A DNA stretch of 64,000 nucleotides, taken from assembly GCA_030180135.1 (NCBI GenBank), contig CM058230.1:104833503-104897502 (forward strand), given 5' to 3'. A model generated the notes under the pieces. It worked only from the letters and a program-made list of their open reading frames with translations, searched no databases and had not been told where the DNA came from. Shown here one piece after another: positions 1-11,943 of the stretch (position 1 is the stretch's first letter; every line of letters begins with the position of its first letter). The stretch is from Orychophragmus violaceus. Its lineage: Eukaryota; Streptophyta; Magnoliopsida; Brassicales; Brassicaceae. Made by a program: the position numbers and the translations under genes.

Positions 1-112
1 TTTTCGAAAGTACCACGACCAAAACCCCTCATATGGACAATAAGGAGATGTGGTGGAGAAAACGGGTGAAAAAAATTGACGGGATATGATAAATTGATCG
101 TGGACTGATCCT

Positions 113-139
113 ATGCACCGTGGGACAGTCGCGGTGCAT
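113..139. repeat. Satellite dyad: 8-bp perfect inverted repeat with 11-nt loop
   Basis: ATGCACCG at 113-120 and CGGTGCAT at 132-139 are exact reverse complements around the loop TGGGACAGTCG. The motif recurs once per monomer over the three arrays. Common variants usually keep at least 7 paired bases: the GTGAGACAGTCGGGTGCAT type and the GTCGTGGTGCAT type both retain ATGCACC/GGTGCAT. A few variants (CATCG, CACTG, GCGCTGCAT) break a pair. Dyads of this kind occur in centromeric satellites that lack CENP-B boxes; any function here is inferred. Confidence 0.9.
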
Positions 140-292
140 GAAAAACCAAGTGTTCATGGCCCGGGAAGAATCGGTTCGAGTTTTTTCGAAAGTACCACGA
201 CCAAAACCCCTCACATGGACAGTGAGGAGGTGTGGTGGAGGAAACAGGTGAAAAAATGACGGGATAGGATAAACTGATCGTGGACTGATCCT
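113..292. repeat. Representative satellite monomer (180 bp)
   Basis: One unit measured from ATGCACCG to the next ATGCACCG. It shows the subfamily with GGTTCGAG and CACATGG. The neighbouring monomer from 293 shows the other common subfamily, GGGTCGAG with CATATGG. The unit is 180 bp here because its A-run is short; other units reach 184 bp, mostly through A-run length. Confidence 0.95.
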
Positions 293-612
293 ATGCACCG
301 TGGGACAGTCGCGGTGCATGAAAAACCAAGTGTTCATGGCCCGCGAAGAATCGGGTCGAGTTTTTTCGAAAGTATCACGACCAAAACCCCTCATATGGAC
401 AGTAAGGAGGTGTGGTGGAGGAAACGGGTGAAAAAAACTGGCGGGATAGGTCAAACTGATCGTGGACTGATCCTATGCACCGTGGGACAGTCGCGGTACA
501 TGAAAAACCAAGTGTTCATGGCCCGGGAAGAATCGGTTCGAGTTTTTTCGAAAGTACCATGACCAAAACCCCTCACATGGACAGTAAGGAGGTGTGGTGG
601 AGGAAACGGGTG

Positions 613-700
613 AAAAAAATGACGGGATAGGATAAACTGATCCTGGACTGATCGCGGTGCATGAAAAACCAAGTGTTCATGGCCCCGGAAGAATTGGGTC
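613..700. repeat. Deleted monomer lacking the left dyad arm
   Basis: At 653/654 the sequence passes from GACTGATC straight to GCGGTGCATG. It lacks the 20 bases that normally hold the left dyad arm and most of the loop. The same deletion is present at 4083/4084 and 12596/12597, which marks this monomer as one position of a higher-order unit rather than three independent losses. Confidence 0.88.
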
Positions 701-3430
701 GAGTTTTTTCGAAAGTATCATGACCAAGACCCCTCATATGGACAGTAAGGAGGTGTGGTGGAGGAAACGGGTGAAAAAAATGACGGGATAGGATAAACTG
801 ATCGTGGACTGATCCTATGCACCGTGGGACAGTCGCGGTGCATGAAAAACCAAGTGTTCATGGCCCGGGAAGAATCGGTTCGAGTTTTTTCGAAAGTACC
901 ACGACCAAAACCCCTCACATGGACAGTAAGGAGGTGTGGCGGAGGAAACGGGTGAAAAAAATGACGGGATAGGATAAACTGATCCTGGACTGATCCTATG
1001 CACCGTGAGACAGTCGGGTGCATGAAAAACCAAGTGTTCATGGCCCGGGAAGAATCGGGTCAAGTTTTTTCGAAAGTACCACGACCAAAACCCCTCATAT
1101 GGATAGTAAGGAGGTGTGGTGGAGGAAACGGGTGAAAAAAACTGACGGGATAGGTCAAACTGATCGTGGACTGATCCTATGCACCGTGGGACAGTCGCGG
1201 TGCATGAAAAACCAAGTGTTCATGGCCCGGGAAGAATCGGGTCGAGTTTTTTCGAAAGTGCCACGACCAAAACCCCTCATATGGACAATAAGGAGGTGTG
1301 GTGTAGGAAACGGGTGAAAAAAATGACGGGATAGGATAAATTGATCGTGGACTGATCCTATGCACTGTGGGACAGTCGCGGTGCATGAAAAACCAAGTGT
1401 TCATGGCCCGGGAAGAATGGGGTCGAGTTTTTTCGAAAGTACCACGACCAAAACCCCTCATATGGATAGTAAGGAGGTGTGGTGGAGGAAACGGGTGAAA
1501 AAAAAATTACGGGATAGGATAAATTGATCGTGGACTGATCCTATGCACCGTGGGACAGTCGCGGTGCATGAAAAACCAAGTGTTTATGGCCCGGGAAGAA
1601 TCGGCTCCAGTTTTTTCGAAAGTAACACGACCAAAACCCCTCATATGGACAATAAGGAGGTGTGGTGGAGGCAACGGGTTAAAAAATGATGGGATAGGAT
1701 AAATTGATCGTGGACTAATCCTATGCACCATGGGACAGTCGCGGTGCATGAAAAACCAAGTGTTCATGGCCCGGGAAGAATCGGTTCGAGTTATTTCGAA
1801 AGTACCACGACCAAAACCCCTCACATGGACAGTAAGGAGGTGTGGTGGAGGAAACGGGTGAAAAAAAATGACGGGATAGGATAAACTGATCCTAGACTGA
1901 TCCTATGCATCGTGGGACAGTCGCGGTGCATGAAAAACAAGGTTTTCATGGCCCGGGAAGAATCGGGTCGAGTTTTTTTCGAAAGTACCACGACCAAAAC
2001 CCCTCATATGGATAGTAAGGAGGTGTGGTGGAGGAAACGGGAGAAAAAAACTGACGGGATAGGTCAAACTGATCGTGGACTGATCCTATGCACCGTGGGA
2101 CAGTCGCGGTGCATGAAAAACCAAGTGTTCATGGCCCGGGAAGAATCGGTTCGAGTTTTTTCGAAAGTACCATGACCAAAACCCCTCACATGGACAGTAA
2201 GGAGGTGTGGTGGAGGAAACGGGTGAAAAAAATGACGGGATAGGATAAACTGATCCTGGACTGATCCTATGCACCGTGGGACACTCGCGGTGCATAAAAA
2301 ACCAAGTGTTCATGGCCCGGGAAGAACCGGGTCGAGTTTTTTCGAAAGTATCACGACCAAAACCCCTCATATGGACAATAAGGAGGTGTGGTGGAGGCAA
2401 CGGGTGAAAAAAATGACGGGATAGGATAAATTGATCGTGGACTGATCCTATGCACCGTGGGACAGTCGCGGTGCATGAAAAACCAAGTGTTCATGGCCCG
2501 GGAAGAATCGGTTCGAGTTTTTTCGAAAGTACCACGACCAAAACCCCTCACATGGACAGTAAGGAGGTGTGGTGGAGGAAACGGGTGAAAAAAATGACGG
2601 GATAGGATAAACAGATCCTGGACTGATCCTATGCACCGTGAGACAGTCGGGTGCATGAAAAACCAAGTGTTCATGGCCCGGGAAGAATCGGGTCGAGTTT
2701 TTTCGAAAGTACCACGACCAAAACCCCTCATATGGATAGTAAGGAGGTGTGGTGGAGGAAACGGGTGAAAAAAAAAATGACGGGATAGGATAAACTGATC
2801 GTGGACTGATCCTATGCACCGTGGGACAGTCGCGGTGCATGAAAAACCAAGTGTTTATGGCCCGGGAAGAATCGGGTCGAGTTTTTTTGAAAGTAACACG
2901 ACCAAAACCCCTAATATGGACAATAAGGAGGTGTGGTGGATGCAACGGGTGAAAAAAATGACGGGATAGGATAAATTGATCGTGGACTGATCCTATGCAC
3001 CGTGGGACAGTCGCGGTGCATGAAAAACCAAGTGTTCATGGCCCGGGAAGAATCGGGTCGAGTTTTTTCGAAAGTATCACGACCAAAACCCCTCATATGG
3101 ACAGTAAGGAGGTGTGGTGGAGGAAACGGGTGAAAAAAACTGGCGGGATAGGTCAAACTGATCGTGGACTGATCCTATGCACCGTGGGACAGTCGCGGTG
3201 CATGAAAAACCAAGTGTTCATGGCCCGGGAAGAATCGGGTCGAGTTTTTTCGAAAGTACCACGACCAAAACCCCTCATATGGATAGTAAGGAGGTGTGGT
3301 GGAGGAAACGGGTGAAAAAAAAAATGACGGGATAGGATAAACTGATCGTGGACTGATCCTATGCACCGTGGGACAGTCGCGGTGCATGAAAAACCAAGTG
3401 TTTATGGCCCGGGAAGAATCGGGTCGAGTT

Positions 3431-6400
3431 TTTTCGAAAGTACCACGACCAAAACCCCTCATATGGACAATAAGGAGATGTGGTGGAGAAAACGGGTGAA
3501 AAAAATTGACGGGATATGATAAATTGATCGTGGACTGATCCTATGCACCGTGGGACAGTCGCGGTGCATGAAAAACCAAGTGTTCATGGCCCGGGAAGAA
3601 TCGGTTCGAGTTTTTTCGAAAGTACCACGACCAAAACCCCTCACATGGACAGTGAGGAGGTGTGGTGGAGGAAACAGGTGAAAAAATGACGGGATAGGAT
3701 AAACTGATCGTGGACTGATCCTATGCACCGTGGGACAGTCGCGGTGCATGAAAAACCAAGTGTTCATGGCCCGCGAAGAATCGGGTCGAGTTTTTTCGAA
3801 AGTATCACGACCAAAACCCCTCATATGGACAGTAAGGAGGTGTGGTGGAGGAAACGGGTGAAAAAAACTGGCGGGATAGGTCAAACTGATCGTGGACTGA
3901 TCCTATGCACCGTGGGACAGTCGCGGTACATGAAAAACCAAGTGTTCATGGCCCGGGAAGAATCGGTTCGAGTTTTTTCGAAAGTACCATGACCAAAACC
4001 CCTCACATGGACAGTAAGGAGGTGTGGTGGAGGAAACGGGTGAAAAAAATGACGGGATAGGATAAACTGATCCTGGACTGATCGCGGTGCATGAAAAACC
4101 AAGTGTTCATGGCCCCGGAAGAATTGGGTCGAGTTTTTTCGAAAGTATCATGACCAAGACCCCTCATATGGACAGTAAGGAGGTGTGGTGGAGGAAACGG
4201 GTGAAAAAAATGACGGGATAGGATAAACTGATCGTGGACTGATCCTATGCACCGTGGGACAGTCGCGGTGCATGAAAAACCAAGTGTTCATGGCCCGGGA
4301 AGAATCGGTTCGAGTTTTTTCGAAAGTACCACGACCAAAACCCCTCACATGGACAGTAAGGAGGTGTGGCGGAGGAAACGGGTGAAAAAAATGACGGGAT
4401 AGGATAAACTGATCCTGGACTGATCCTATGCACCGTGAGACAGTCGGGTGCATGAAAAACCAAGTGTTCATGGCCCGGGAAGAATCGGGTCAAGTTTTTT
4501 CGAAAGTACCACGACCAAAACCCCTCATATGGATAGTAAGGAGGTGTGGTGGAGGAAACGGGTGAAAAAAACTGACGGGATAGGTCAAACTGATCGTGGA
4601 CTGATCCTATGCACCGTGGGACAGTCGCGGTGCATGAAAAACCAAGTGTTCATGGCCCGGGAAGAATCGGGTCGAGTTTTTTCGAAAGTGCCACGACCAA
4701 AACCCCTCATATGGACAATAAGGAGGTGTGGTGTAGGAAACGGGTGAAAAAAATGACGGGATAGGATAAATTGATCGTGGACTGATCCTATGCACTGTGG
4801 GACAGTCGCGGTGCATGAAAAACCAAGTGTTCATGGCCCGGGAAGAATGGGGTCGAGTTTTTTCGAAAGTACCACGACCAAAACCCCTCATATGGATAGT
4901 AAGGAGGTGTGGTGGAGGAAACGGGTGAAAAAAAAATTACGGGATAGGATAAATTGATCGTGGACTGATCCTATGCACCGTGGGACAGTCGCGGTGCATG
5001 AAAAACCAAGTGTTTATGGCCCGGGAAGAATCGGCTCCAGTTTTTTCGAAAGTAACACGACCAAAACCCCTCATATGGACAATAAGGAGGTGTGGTGGAG
5101 GCAACGGGTTAAAAAATGATGGGATAGGATAAATTGATCGTGGACTAATCCTATGCACCATGGGACAGTCGCGGTGCATGAAAAACCAAGTGTTCATGGC
5201 CCGGGAAGAATCGGTTCGAGTTATTTCGAAAGTACCACGACCAAAACCCCTCACATGGACAGTAAGGAGGTGTGGTGGAGGAAACGGGTGAAAAAAAATG
5301 ACGGGATAGGATAAACTGATCCTAGACTGATCCTATGCATCGTGGGACAGTCGCGGTGCATGAAAAACAAGGTTTTCATGGCCCGGGAAGAATCGGGTCG
5401 AGTTTTTTTCGAAAGTACCACGACCAAAACCCCTCATATGGATAGTAAGGAGGTGTGGTGGAGGAAACGGGAGAAAAAAACTGACGGGATAGGTCAAACT
5501 GATCGTGGACTGATCCTATGCACCGTGGGACAGTCGCGGTGCATGAAAAACCAAGTGTTCATGGCCCGGGAAGAATCGGTTCGAGTTTTTTCGAAAGTAC
5601 CATGACCAAAACCCCTCACATGGACAGTAAGGAGGTGTGGTGGAGGAAACGGGTGAAAAAAATGACGGGATAGGATAAACTGATCCTGGACTGATCCTAT
5701 GCACCGTGGGACACTCGCGGTGCATAAAAAACCAAGTGTTCATGGCCCGGGAAGAACCGGGTCGAGTTTTTTCGAAAGTATCACGACCAAAACCCCTCAT
5801 ATGGACAATAAGGAGGTGTGGTGGAGGCAACGGGTGAAAAAAATGACGGGATAGGATAAATTGATCGTGGACTGATCCTATGCACCGTGGGACAGTCGCG
5901 GTGCATGAAAAACCAAGTGTTCATGGCCCGGGAAGAATCGGTTCGAGTTTTTTCGAAAGTACCACGACCAAAACCCCTCACATGGACAGTAAGGAGGTGT
6001 GGTGGAGGAAACGGGTGAAAAAAATGACGGGATAGGATAAACAGATCCTGGACTGATCCTATGCACCGTGAGACAGTCGGGTGCATGAAAAACCAAGTGT
6101 TCATGGCCCGGGAAGAATCGGGTCGAGTTTTTTCGAAAGTACCACGACCAAAACCCCTCATATGGATAGTAAGGAGGTGTGGTGGAGGAAACGGGTGAAA
6201 AAAAAAATGACGGGATAGGATAAACTGATCGTGGACTGATCCTATGCACCGTGGGACAGTCGCGGTGCATGAAAAACCAAGTGTTTATGGCCCGGGAAGA
6301 ATCGGGTCGAGTTTTTTTGAAAGTAACACGACCAAAACCCCTAATATGGACAATAAGGAGGTGTGGTGGATGCAACGGGTGAAAAAAATGACGGGATAGG

Positions 6401-6860
6401 ATAAATTGATCGTGGACTGATCCTATGCACCGTGGGACAGTCGCGGTGCATGAAAAACCAAGTGTTCATGGCCCGGGAAGAATCGGGTCGAGTTTTTTCG
6501 AAAGTATCACGACCAAAACCCCTCATATGGACAGTAAGGAGGTGTGGTGGAGGAAACGGGTGAAAAAAACTGGCGGGATAGGTCAAACTGATCGTGGACT
6601 GATCCTATGCACCGTGGGACAGTCGCGGTGCATGAAAAACCAAGTGTTCATGGCCCGGGAAGAATCGGGTCGAGTTTTTTCGAAAGTACCACGACCAAAA
6701 CCCCTCATATGGATAGTAAGGAGGTGTGGTGGAGGAAACGGGTGAAAAAAAAAATGACGGGATAGGATAAACTGATCGTGGACTGATCCTATGCACCGTG
6801 GGACAGTCGCGGTGCATGAAAAACCAAGTGTTTATGGCCCGGGAAGAATCGGGTCGAGTT
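3431..6860. repeat. 19-monomer higher-order unit, copy 2 (3430 bp)
   Basis: Tandem copy of 1-3430. Identity ends at about 6861, where the sequence continues with TTTTTTTGAAAGTAACACTACC instead of the TTTTTTCGAAAGTACC seen at the copy 1/copy 2 junction. The 20-bp monomer deletion recurs at 4083/4084. Confidence 0.93.
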
Positions 6861-9800
6861 TTTTTGAAAGTAACACTACCAAAACCCCTCATATGGACAA
6901 TAAGGAGGTGTGGTGGATGCAACGGGTGAAAAAAATGACGGGATAGGATAAATTGATCGTGGACTGATCCTATGCACCGTGGGACAGTCGCGGTGCATGA
7001 AAAACCAAGTGTTCATGGCCCGGGAAGAATCGGTTCGAGTTTTTTCGAAAGTACCACGACCAAAACCCCTCACATGGACAGTAAGGAGGTGTGGTGGAGG
7101 AAACGGGTGAAAAAAATGACGGGATAGGATAAACTGATCCTAGACTGATCCTATGCACCGTGGGACAGTCGCGGTGCATGAAAAACCAAGTGTTTATGGC
7201 CCGGGAAGAATCGGGTCGAGTTTTTTTGAAAGTAACACGACCAAAACCCCTCATATGGACAATAAGGAGGTGTGGTGGATGCAACGGGTGAAAAAAATGA
7301 CGGGATAGGATAAATTGATCGTGGACTGATCCTATGCACCGTGGGACAGTCGCGGTGCATGAAAAACCAAGTGTTCATGGCCCGGGAAGAATCGGTTCGA
7401 GTTTTTTCGAAAGTACCACGACCAAAACCCCTCACATGGACAGTAAGGAGGTGTGGTGGAGGAAACGGGTGAAAAAAAATGACGGGATAGGATAAACTGA
7501 TCCTGGACTGATCCTATGCACCGTGGGACAGTCGCGGTGCATGAAAAACTAAGTGTTCATGGCCCGGGAAGAATCGGGTCGAGTTTTTTCGAAAGTGCCA
7601 CGACCAAAACCCCTCATATGGACAATAAGGAGGTGTGGTGGAGGAAACGGGTGAAAAAAATGACGGGATAGGATAAATTGATCGTGGACTGATCCTATGC
7701 ACCGTGGGACAGTCGCGGTGCATGAAAAACCAAGTGTTTATGGCCCGGGAAGAATCGGGTCGAATTTTTTTGAAAGTAACACGACCAAAACCCCTCATAT
7801 GGACAATAAGGAGGTGTGGTGGATGCAACGGGTGAAAAAAATGACGGGATAGGATAAATTGATCGTGGACTGATCCTATGCACCGTGGGACAGTCGCGGT
7901 GCATGAAAAACCAAGTGTTCATGGCCCGGGAAGAATCGGTTCGAGTTTTTTCGAAAGTACCACGACCAAAACCCCTCACATGGACAGTAAGGAGGTGTGG
8001 TGGAGGAAACGGGTGAAAAAAAATGACGGGATAGGATAAACTGATCCTGGACTGATCCTATGCACCGTGGGACAGTCGCGGTGCATGAAAAACTAAGTGT
8101 TCATGGCCCGGGAAGAATCGGGTCGAGTTTTTTCGAAAGTGCCACGACCAAAACCCCTCATATGGACAATAAGGAGGTGTGGTGGAGGAAACGGGTGAAA
8201 AAAATGACGGGATAGGATAAATTGATCGTGGACTGATCCTATGCACCGTGGGACAGTCGCGGTGCATGAAAAACCAAGTGTTCATGGCCCGGGAAGAATC
8301 GGGTCGAGTTTTTTCGAAAGTATCACGACCAAAACCCCTCATATGGACAGTAAGGAGGTGTGGTGGAGGAAACGGGTGAAAAAACTGGCGGGATAGGTCA
8401 AACTGATCGTGGACTGATCCTATGCACCGTGGGACAGTCGCGGTGCATGAAAAACCAAGTGTTCATGGCCCGGGAAGAATCGGTTCGAGTTTTTTCGAAA
8501 GTACCACGACCAAAACCCCTCATATGGATAGTAAGGAGGTGTGGTGGAGGAAACGGGTGAAAAAAAATGACGGGATAGGATAAACTGATCGTGGACTGAT
8601 CCTATGCACCGTGGGACAGTCGCGGTGCATGAAAAACCAAGTGTTTATGGCCCGGGAAGAATCGGCTCCAGTTTTTTTGAAAGTAACACGACCAAAACTC
8701 CTCATATGGACAATAAGGAGGTGTGGTGGAGGCAACGGGTTAAAAAAATTATGGGATAGGATAAATTGATCGTGGACTAATCCTATGCACCATGGGACAG
8801 TCGCGGTGCATGAAAAACCAAGTGTTCATGGCCCGGGAAGAATCGGTTCGAGTTATTTCGAAAGTACCACGACCAAAACCCCTCACATGGACAGTAAGGA
8901 GGTATGGTGGAGGAAACGGGTGAAAAAAAATGACGGGATAGGATAAACTGATCCTAGACTGATCCTATGCTTCGTGGGACAGTCGCGGTGCATGAAAAAC
9001 AAGGTTTTCATGGCCCGGGAAGAATCGGGTCGAGTTTTTTTCGAAAGTACCACGACCAAAACCCCTCATATGGATAGTAAGGAGGTGTGGTGGAGGAAAC
9101 GGGTGAAAAAAACTGACGGGATAGGTCAAACTGATCGTGGACTGATCCTATGCACCGTGGGACAGTCGCGGTGCATGAAAAACCAAGTGTTCATGGCCCG
9201 GGAAGAATCGGTTCGAGTTTTTTCGAAAGTACCATGACCAAAACCCCTCACATGGACAGTAAGGAGGTGTGGTGGAGGAAACGGGTGAAAAAAATGACGG
9301 GATAGGATAAACTGATCCTGGACTGATCCTATGCACCGTGGGACACTCGCGGTGCATAAAAAACCAAGTGTTCATGGCCCGGGAAGAATCGGGTCGAGTT
9401 TTTTCGAAAGTATCACGACCAAAACCCCTCATATGGACAGTAAGGAGGTGTGGTGGAGGAAACGGGTGAAAAAAATGAAGGGATAGGATAAACTGATCGT
9501 GGACTGATCCTATGCACCGTGGGACAGTCGCGGTGCATGAAAAACCAAGTGTTCATGGCCCGGGAAGAATCGGTTCGAGTTTTTTCGAAAGTACCACGAC
9601 CAAAACCCCTCACATGGACAGTAAGGAGGTGTGGTGGAGGAAACGGGTGAAAAAAATGACGGGATAGGATAAACTGATCCTGGACTGATCCTATGCACCG
9701 TGAGACAGTCGGGTGCATGAAAAACCAAGTGTTCATGGCCCAGGAAGAATCGAGTCAAGTTTTTTTGAAAGTACCACGACCAAAACCCCTCATATGGATA

Positions 9801-11943
9801 GTAAGGAGGTGTGGTGGAGGAAACGGGTGAAAAAAAGTTGACGGGATAGGATAAACTGATCCTGGACTGATCCTATGCACCGTGAGACAGTCGGGTGCAT
9901 GAAAAACCAAGTGTTCATGGCCCGGGAAGAATCGGGTCAAGTTTTTTCGAAAGTACCACGACCAAAACCCCTCATATGGATAGTAAGGAGGTGTGGTGGA
10001 GGAAACGGGTGAAAAAAACTGACGGGATAGGTCAAACTGATCGTGGACTGATCCTATGCACCGTGGGACAGTCGTGGTGCATGAAAAACCAAGTGTTCAT
10101 GGCCCGGGAAGAATCGGGTCGAGTTTTTTCGAAAGTGCCACGACCAAAACCCCTCATATGGACAATAAGGAGGTGTGGTGGAGGAAACGGGTGAAAAAAA
10201 TGACGGGATAGGATAAATTGATCGTGGACTGATCCTATGCACCGTGGGACAGTCGCGGTGCATGAAAAACCAAGTGTTCATGGCCCGGGAAGAATGGGGT
10301 CGAGTTTTTTCGAAAGTACCACGACCAAAACCCCTCATATGGATAGTAAGGAGGTGTGGTGGAGGAAACGGGTGAAAAAAAAAATGACGGGATAGGATAA
10401 ACTGATCGTGGACTGATCCTATGCACCGTGGGACAGTCGCGGTGCATGAAAAACCAAGTGTTTATGGCCCGAGAAGAATCGGGTCCAGTTTTTTTGAAAG
10501 TAACACGACCAAAACCCCTCATATGGACAATAAGGAGGTGTGGTGGAGGCAACAGGTTAAAAAAATGACGGGATAGGATAAATTGATCGTGGACTGATCC
10601 TATGCACCGTGGGACAGTCGCGGTGCATGAAAAACCAAGTGTTCATGGCCCGGGAAGAATCGGGTCGAGTTTTTTCGAAAGTACCACGACCAAAACCCCT
10701 CATATGGACAGTAAGGAGGTGTGGTGGAGGAAACGGGTGAAAAAAAAAATGACAGGATAGGATAAATTGATCGTGGACTGATCCTATGCACCGTGGGACA
10801 GTCGCGGTGCATGAAAAACCAAGTGTTCATGGCCCGGGAAGAATCGGTTCGAGTTTTTTCGAAAGTACCATGACCAAAACCCCTCACATGGACAGTAAGG
10901 AGGTGTGGTGGAGGAAACGGGTGAAAAAATGACCGGATAGGATAAACTGATCGTGGACTGATCCTATGCACCGTGGGACACTCGCGGTGCATGAAAAACC
11001 AAGTGTTCATGGCCCGGGAAGAATCGGGTCGAGTTTTTTCGAAAGTATCACGACCAAAACCCCTCATATGGACAGTAAGGAGGTGTGGTGGAGGAAACGG
11101 GTGAAAAAAATGACGGGATAGGATAAACTGATCCTGGACTGATCCTATGCACCGTGGGACAGTCGCGGTGCATGAAAAACCAGGTGTTCATGGCCCGGGA
11201 AGAATCGGGTCGAGTTTTTTCGAAAGTACCATGACCAAAACCCCTCATATGGATAGTAAGGAGGTGTGGTGGAGGAAACGGGTGAAAAAAAAATGACGGG
11301 ATAGGATAAACTGATCGTGGACTGATCCTATGCACCGTGGGACAGTCGCGGTGCATGAAAAACCAAGTGTTCATGGCCCGGGAAGAATCGGGTCGAGTTT
11401 TTTCGAAAGTACCACGACCAAAACCCCTCATATGGACAATAAGGAGGTGTGGTGGAGGAAACGGGTGAAAAAAATGACGGGATAGGATAAATTGATCGTG
11501 GACTGATCCTATACACCGTGGGACAGTCGCGGTGCATGAAAAACCAAGTGTTCATGGCCCGGGAAGAATCGGTTCGAGTTTTTTCGAAAGTACCATGACC
11601 AAAACCCCTCACATGGACAGTAAGGAGGTGTGGTGGAGGAAACGGGTGAAAAAAATGACGGGATAGGTTAAACTGATCCTGGACTGATCCTATGCACCGT
11701 GGGACAGTCGCGGTGCATGAAAAACCAAGTGTTCATGGCCGGGTAAGAATCGGGTCGAGTTTTTTCGAAAGTATCACGACCAAAACCCCTCATATGGATA
11801 GTAAGGAGGTGTGGTGGGGGAAACGGGTGAAAAAAAATGACGGGATAGGATAAACTGATCGTGGACTGATCCTATGCACCGTTGGACAGTCGTGGTGCAT
11901 GAAAAACAAAGTGTTCATGGCCCGGGAAGAATCGGGTCGAGTT

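Larger units (their letters stand above)
1..3430. repeat. 19-monomer higher-order unit, copy 1 (3430 bp)
   Basis: Positions 1-3430 recur at 3431-6860 with a constant offset of 3430. Private variants fall at the same offset: a 20-bp deletion at 653/654, GTGTAGGAAA near 1311, TTATTTCGAA near 1791, ACAAGGTTTTC near 1946 and CTAATATGG near 2911. I found no difference in the stretches compared. 19 monomers minus the 20-bp deletion accounts for the length. The true left boundary may lie before the window. Confidence 0.93.

Noticed and set aside
170..190. Pol III B-box-like GGTTCGAG followed by TTTTTT, suggesting a tRNA-derived satellite
   Set aside because: The CC part of the B box is missing, no A box is seen at a suitable distance, and half of the monomers read GGGTCGAG. 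No cloverleaf can be drawn.
113..292. CENP-B box in the satellite
   Set aside because: Only the half-match AAACGGG is present; the TTCG part at the required distance is absent (GGTGGAGG stands there). The TTCG elsewhere in the monomer lacks the rest of the motif.
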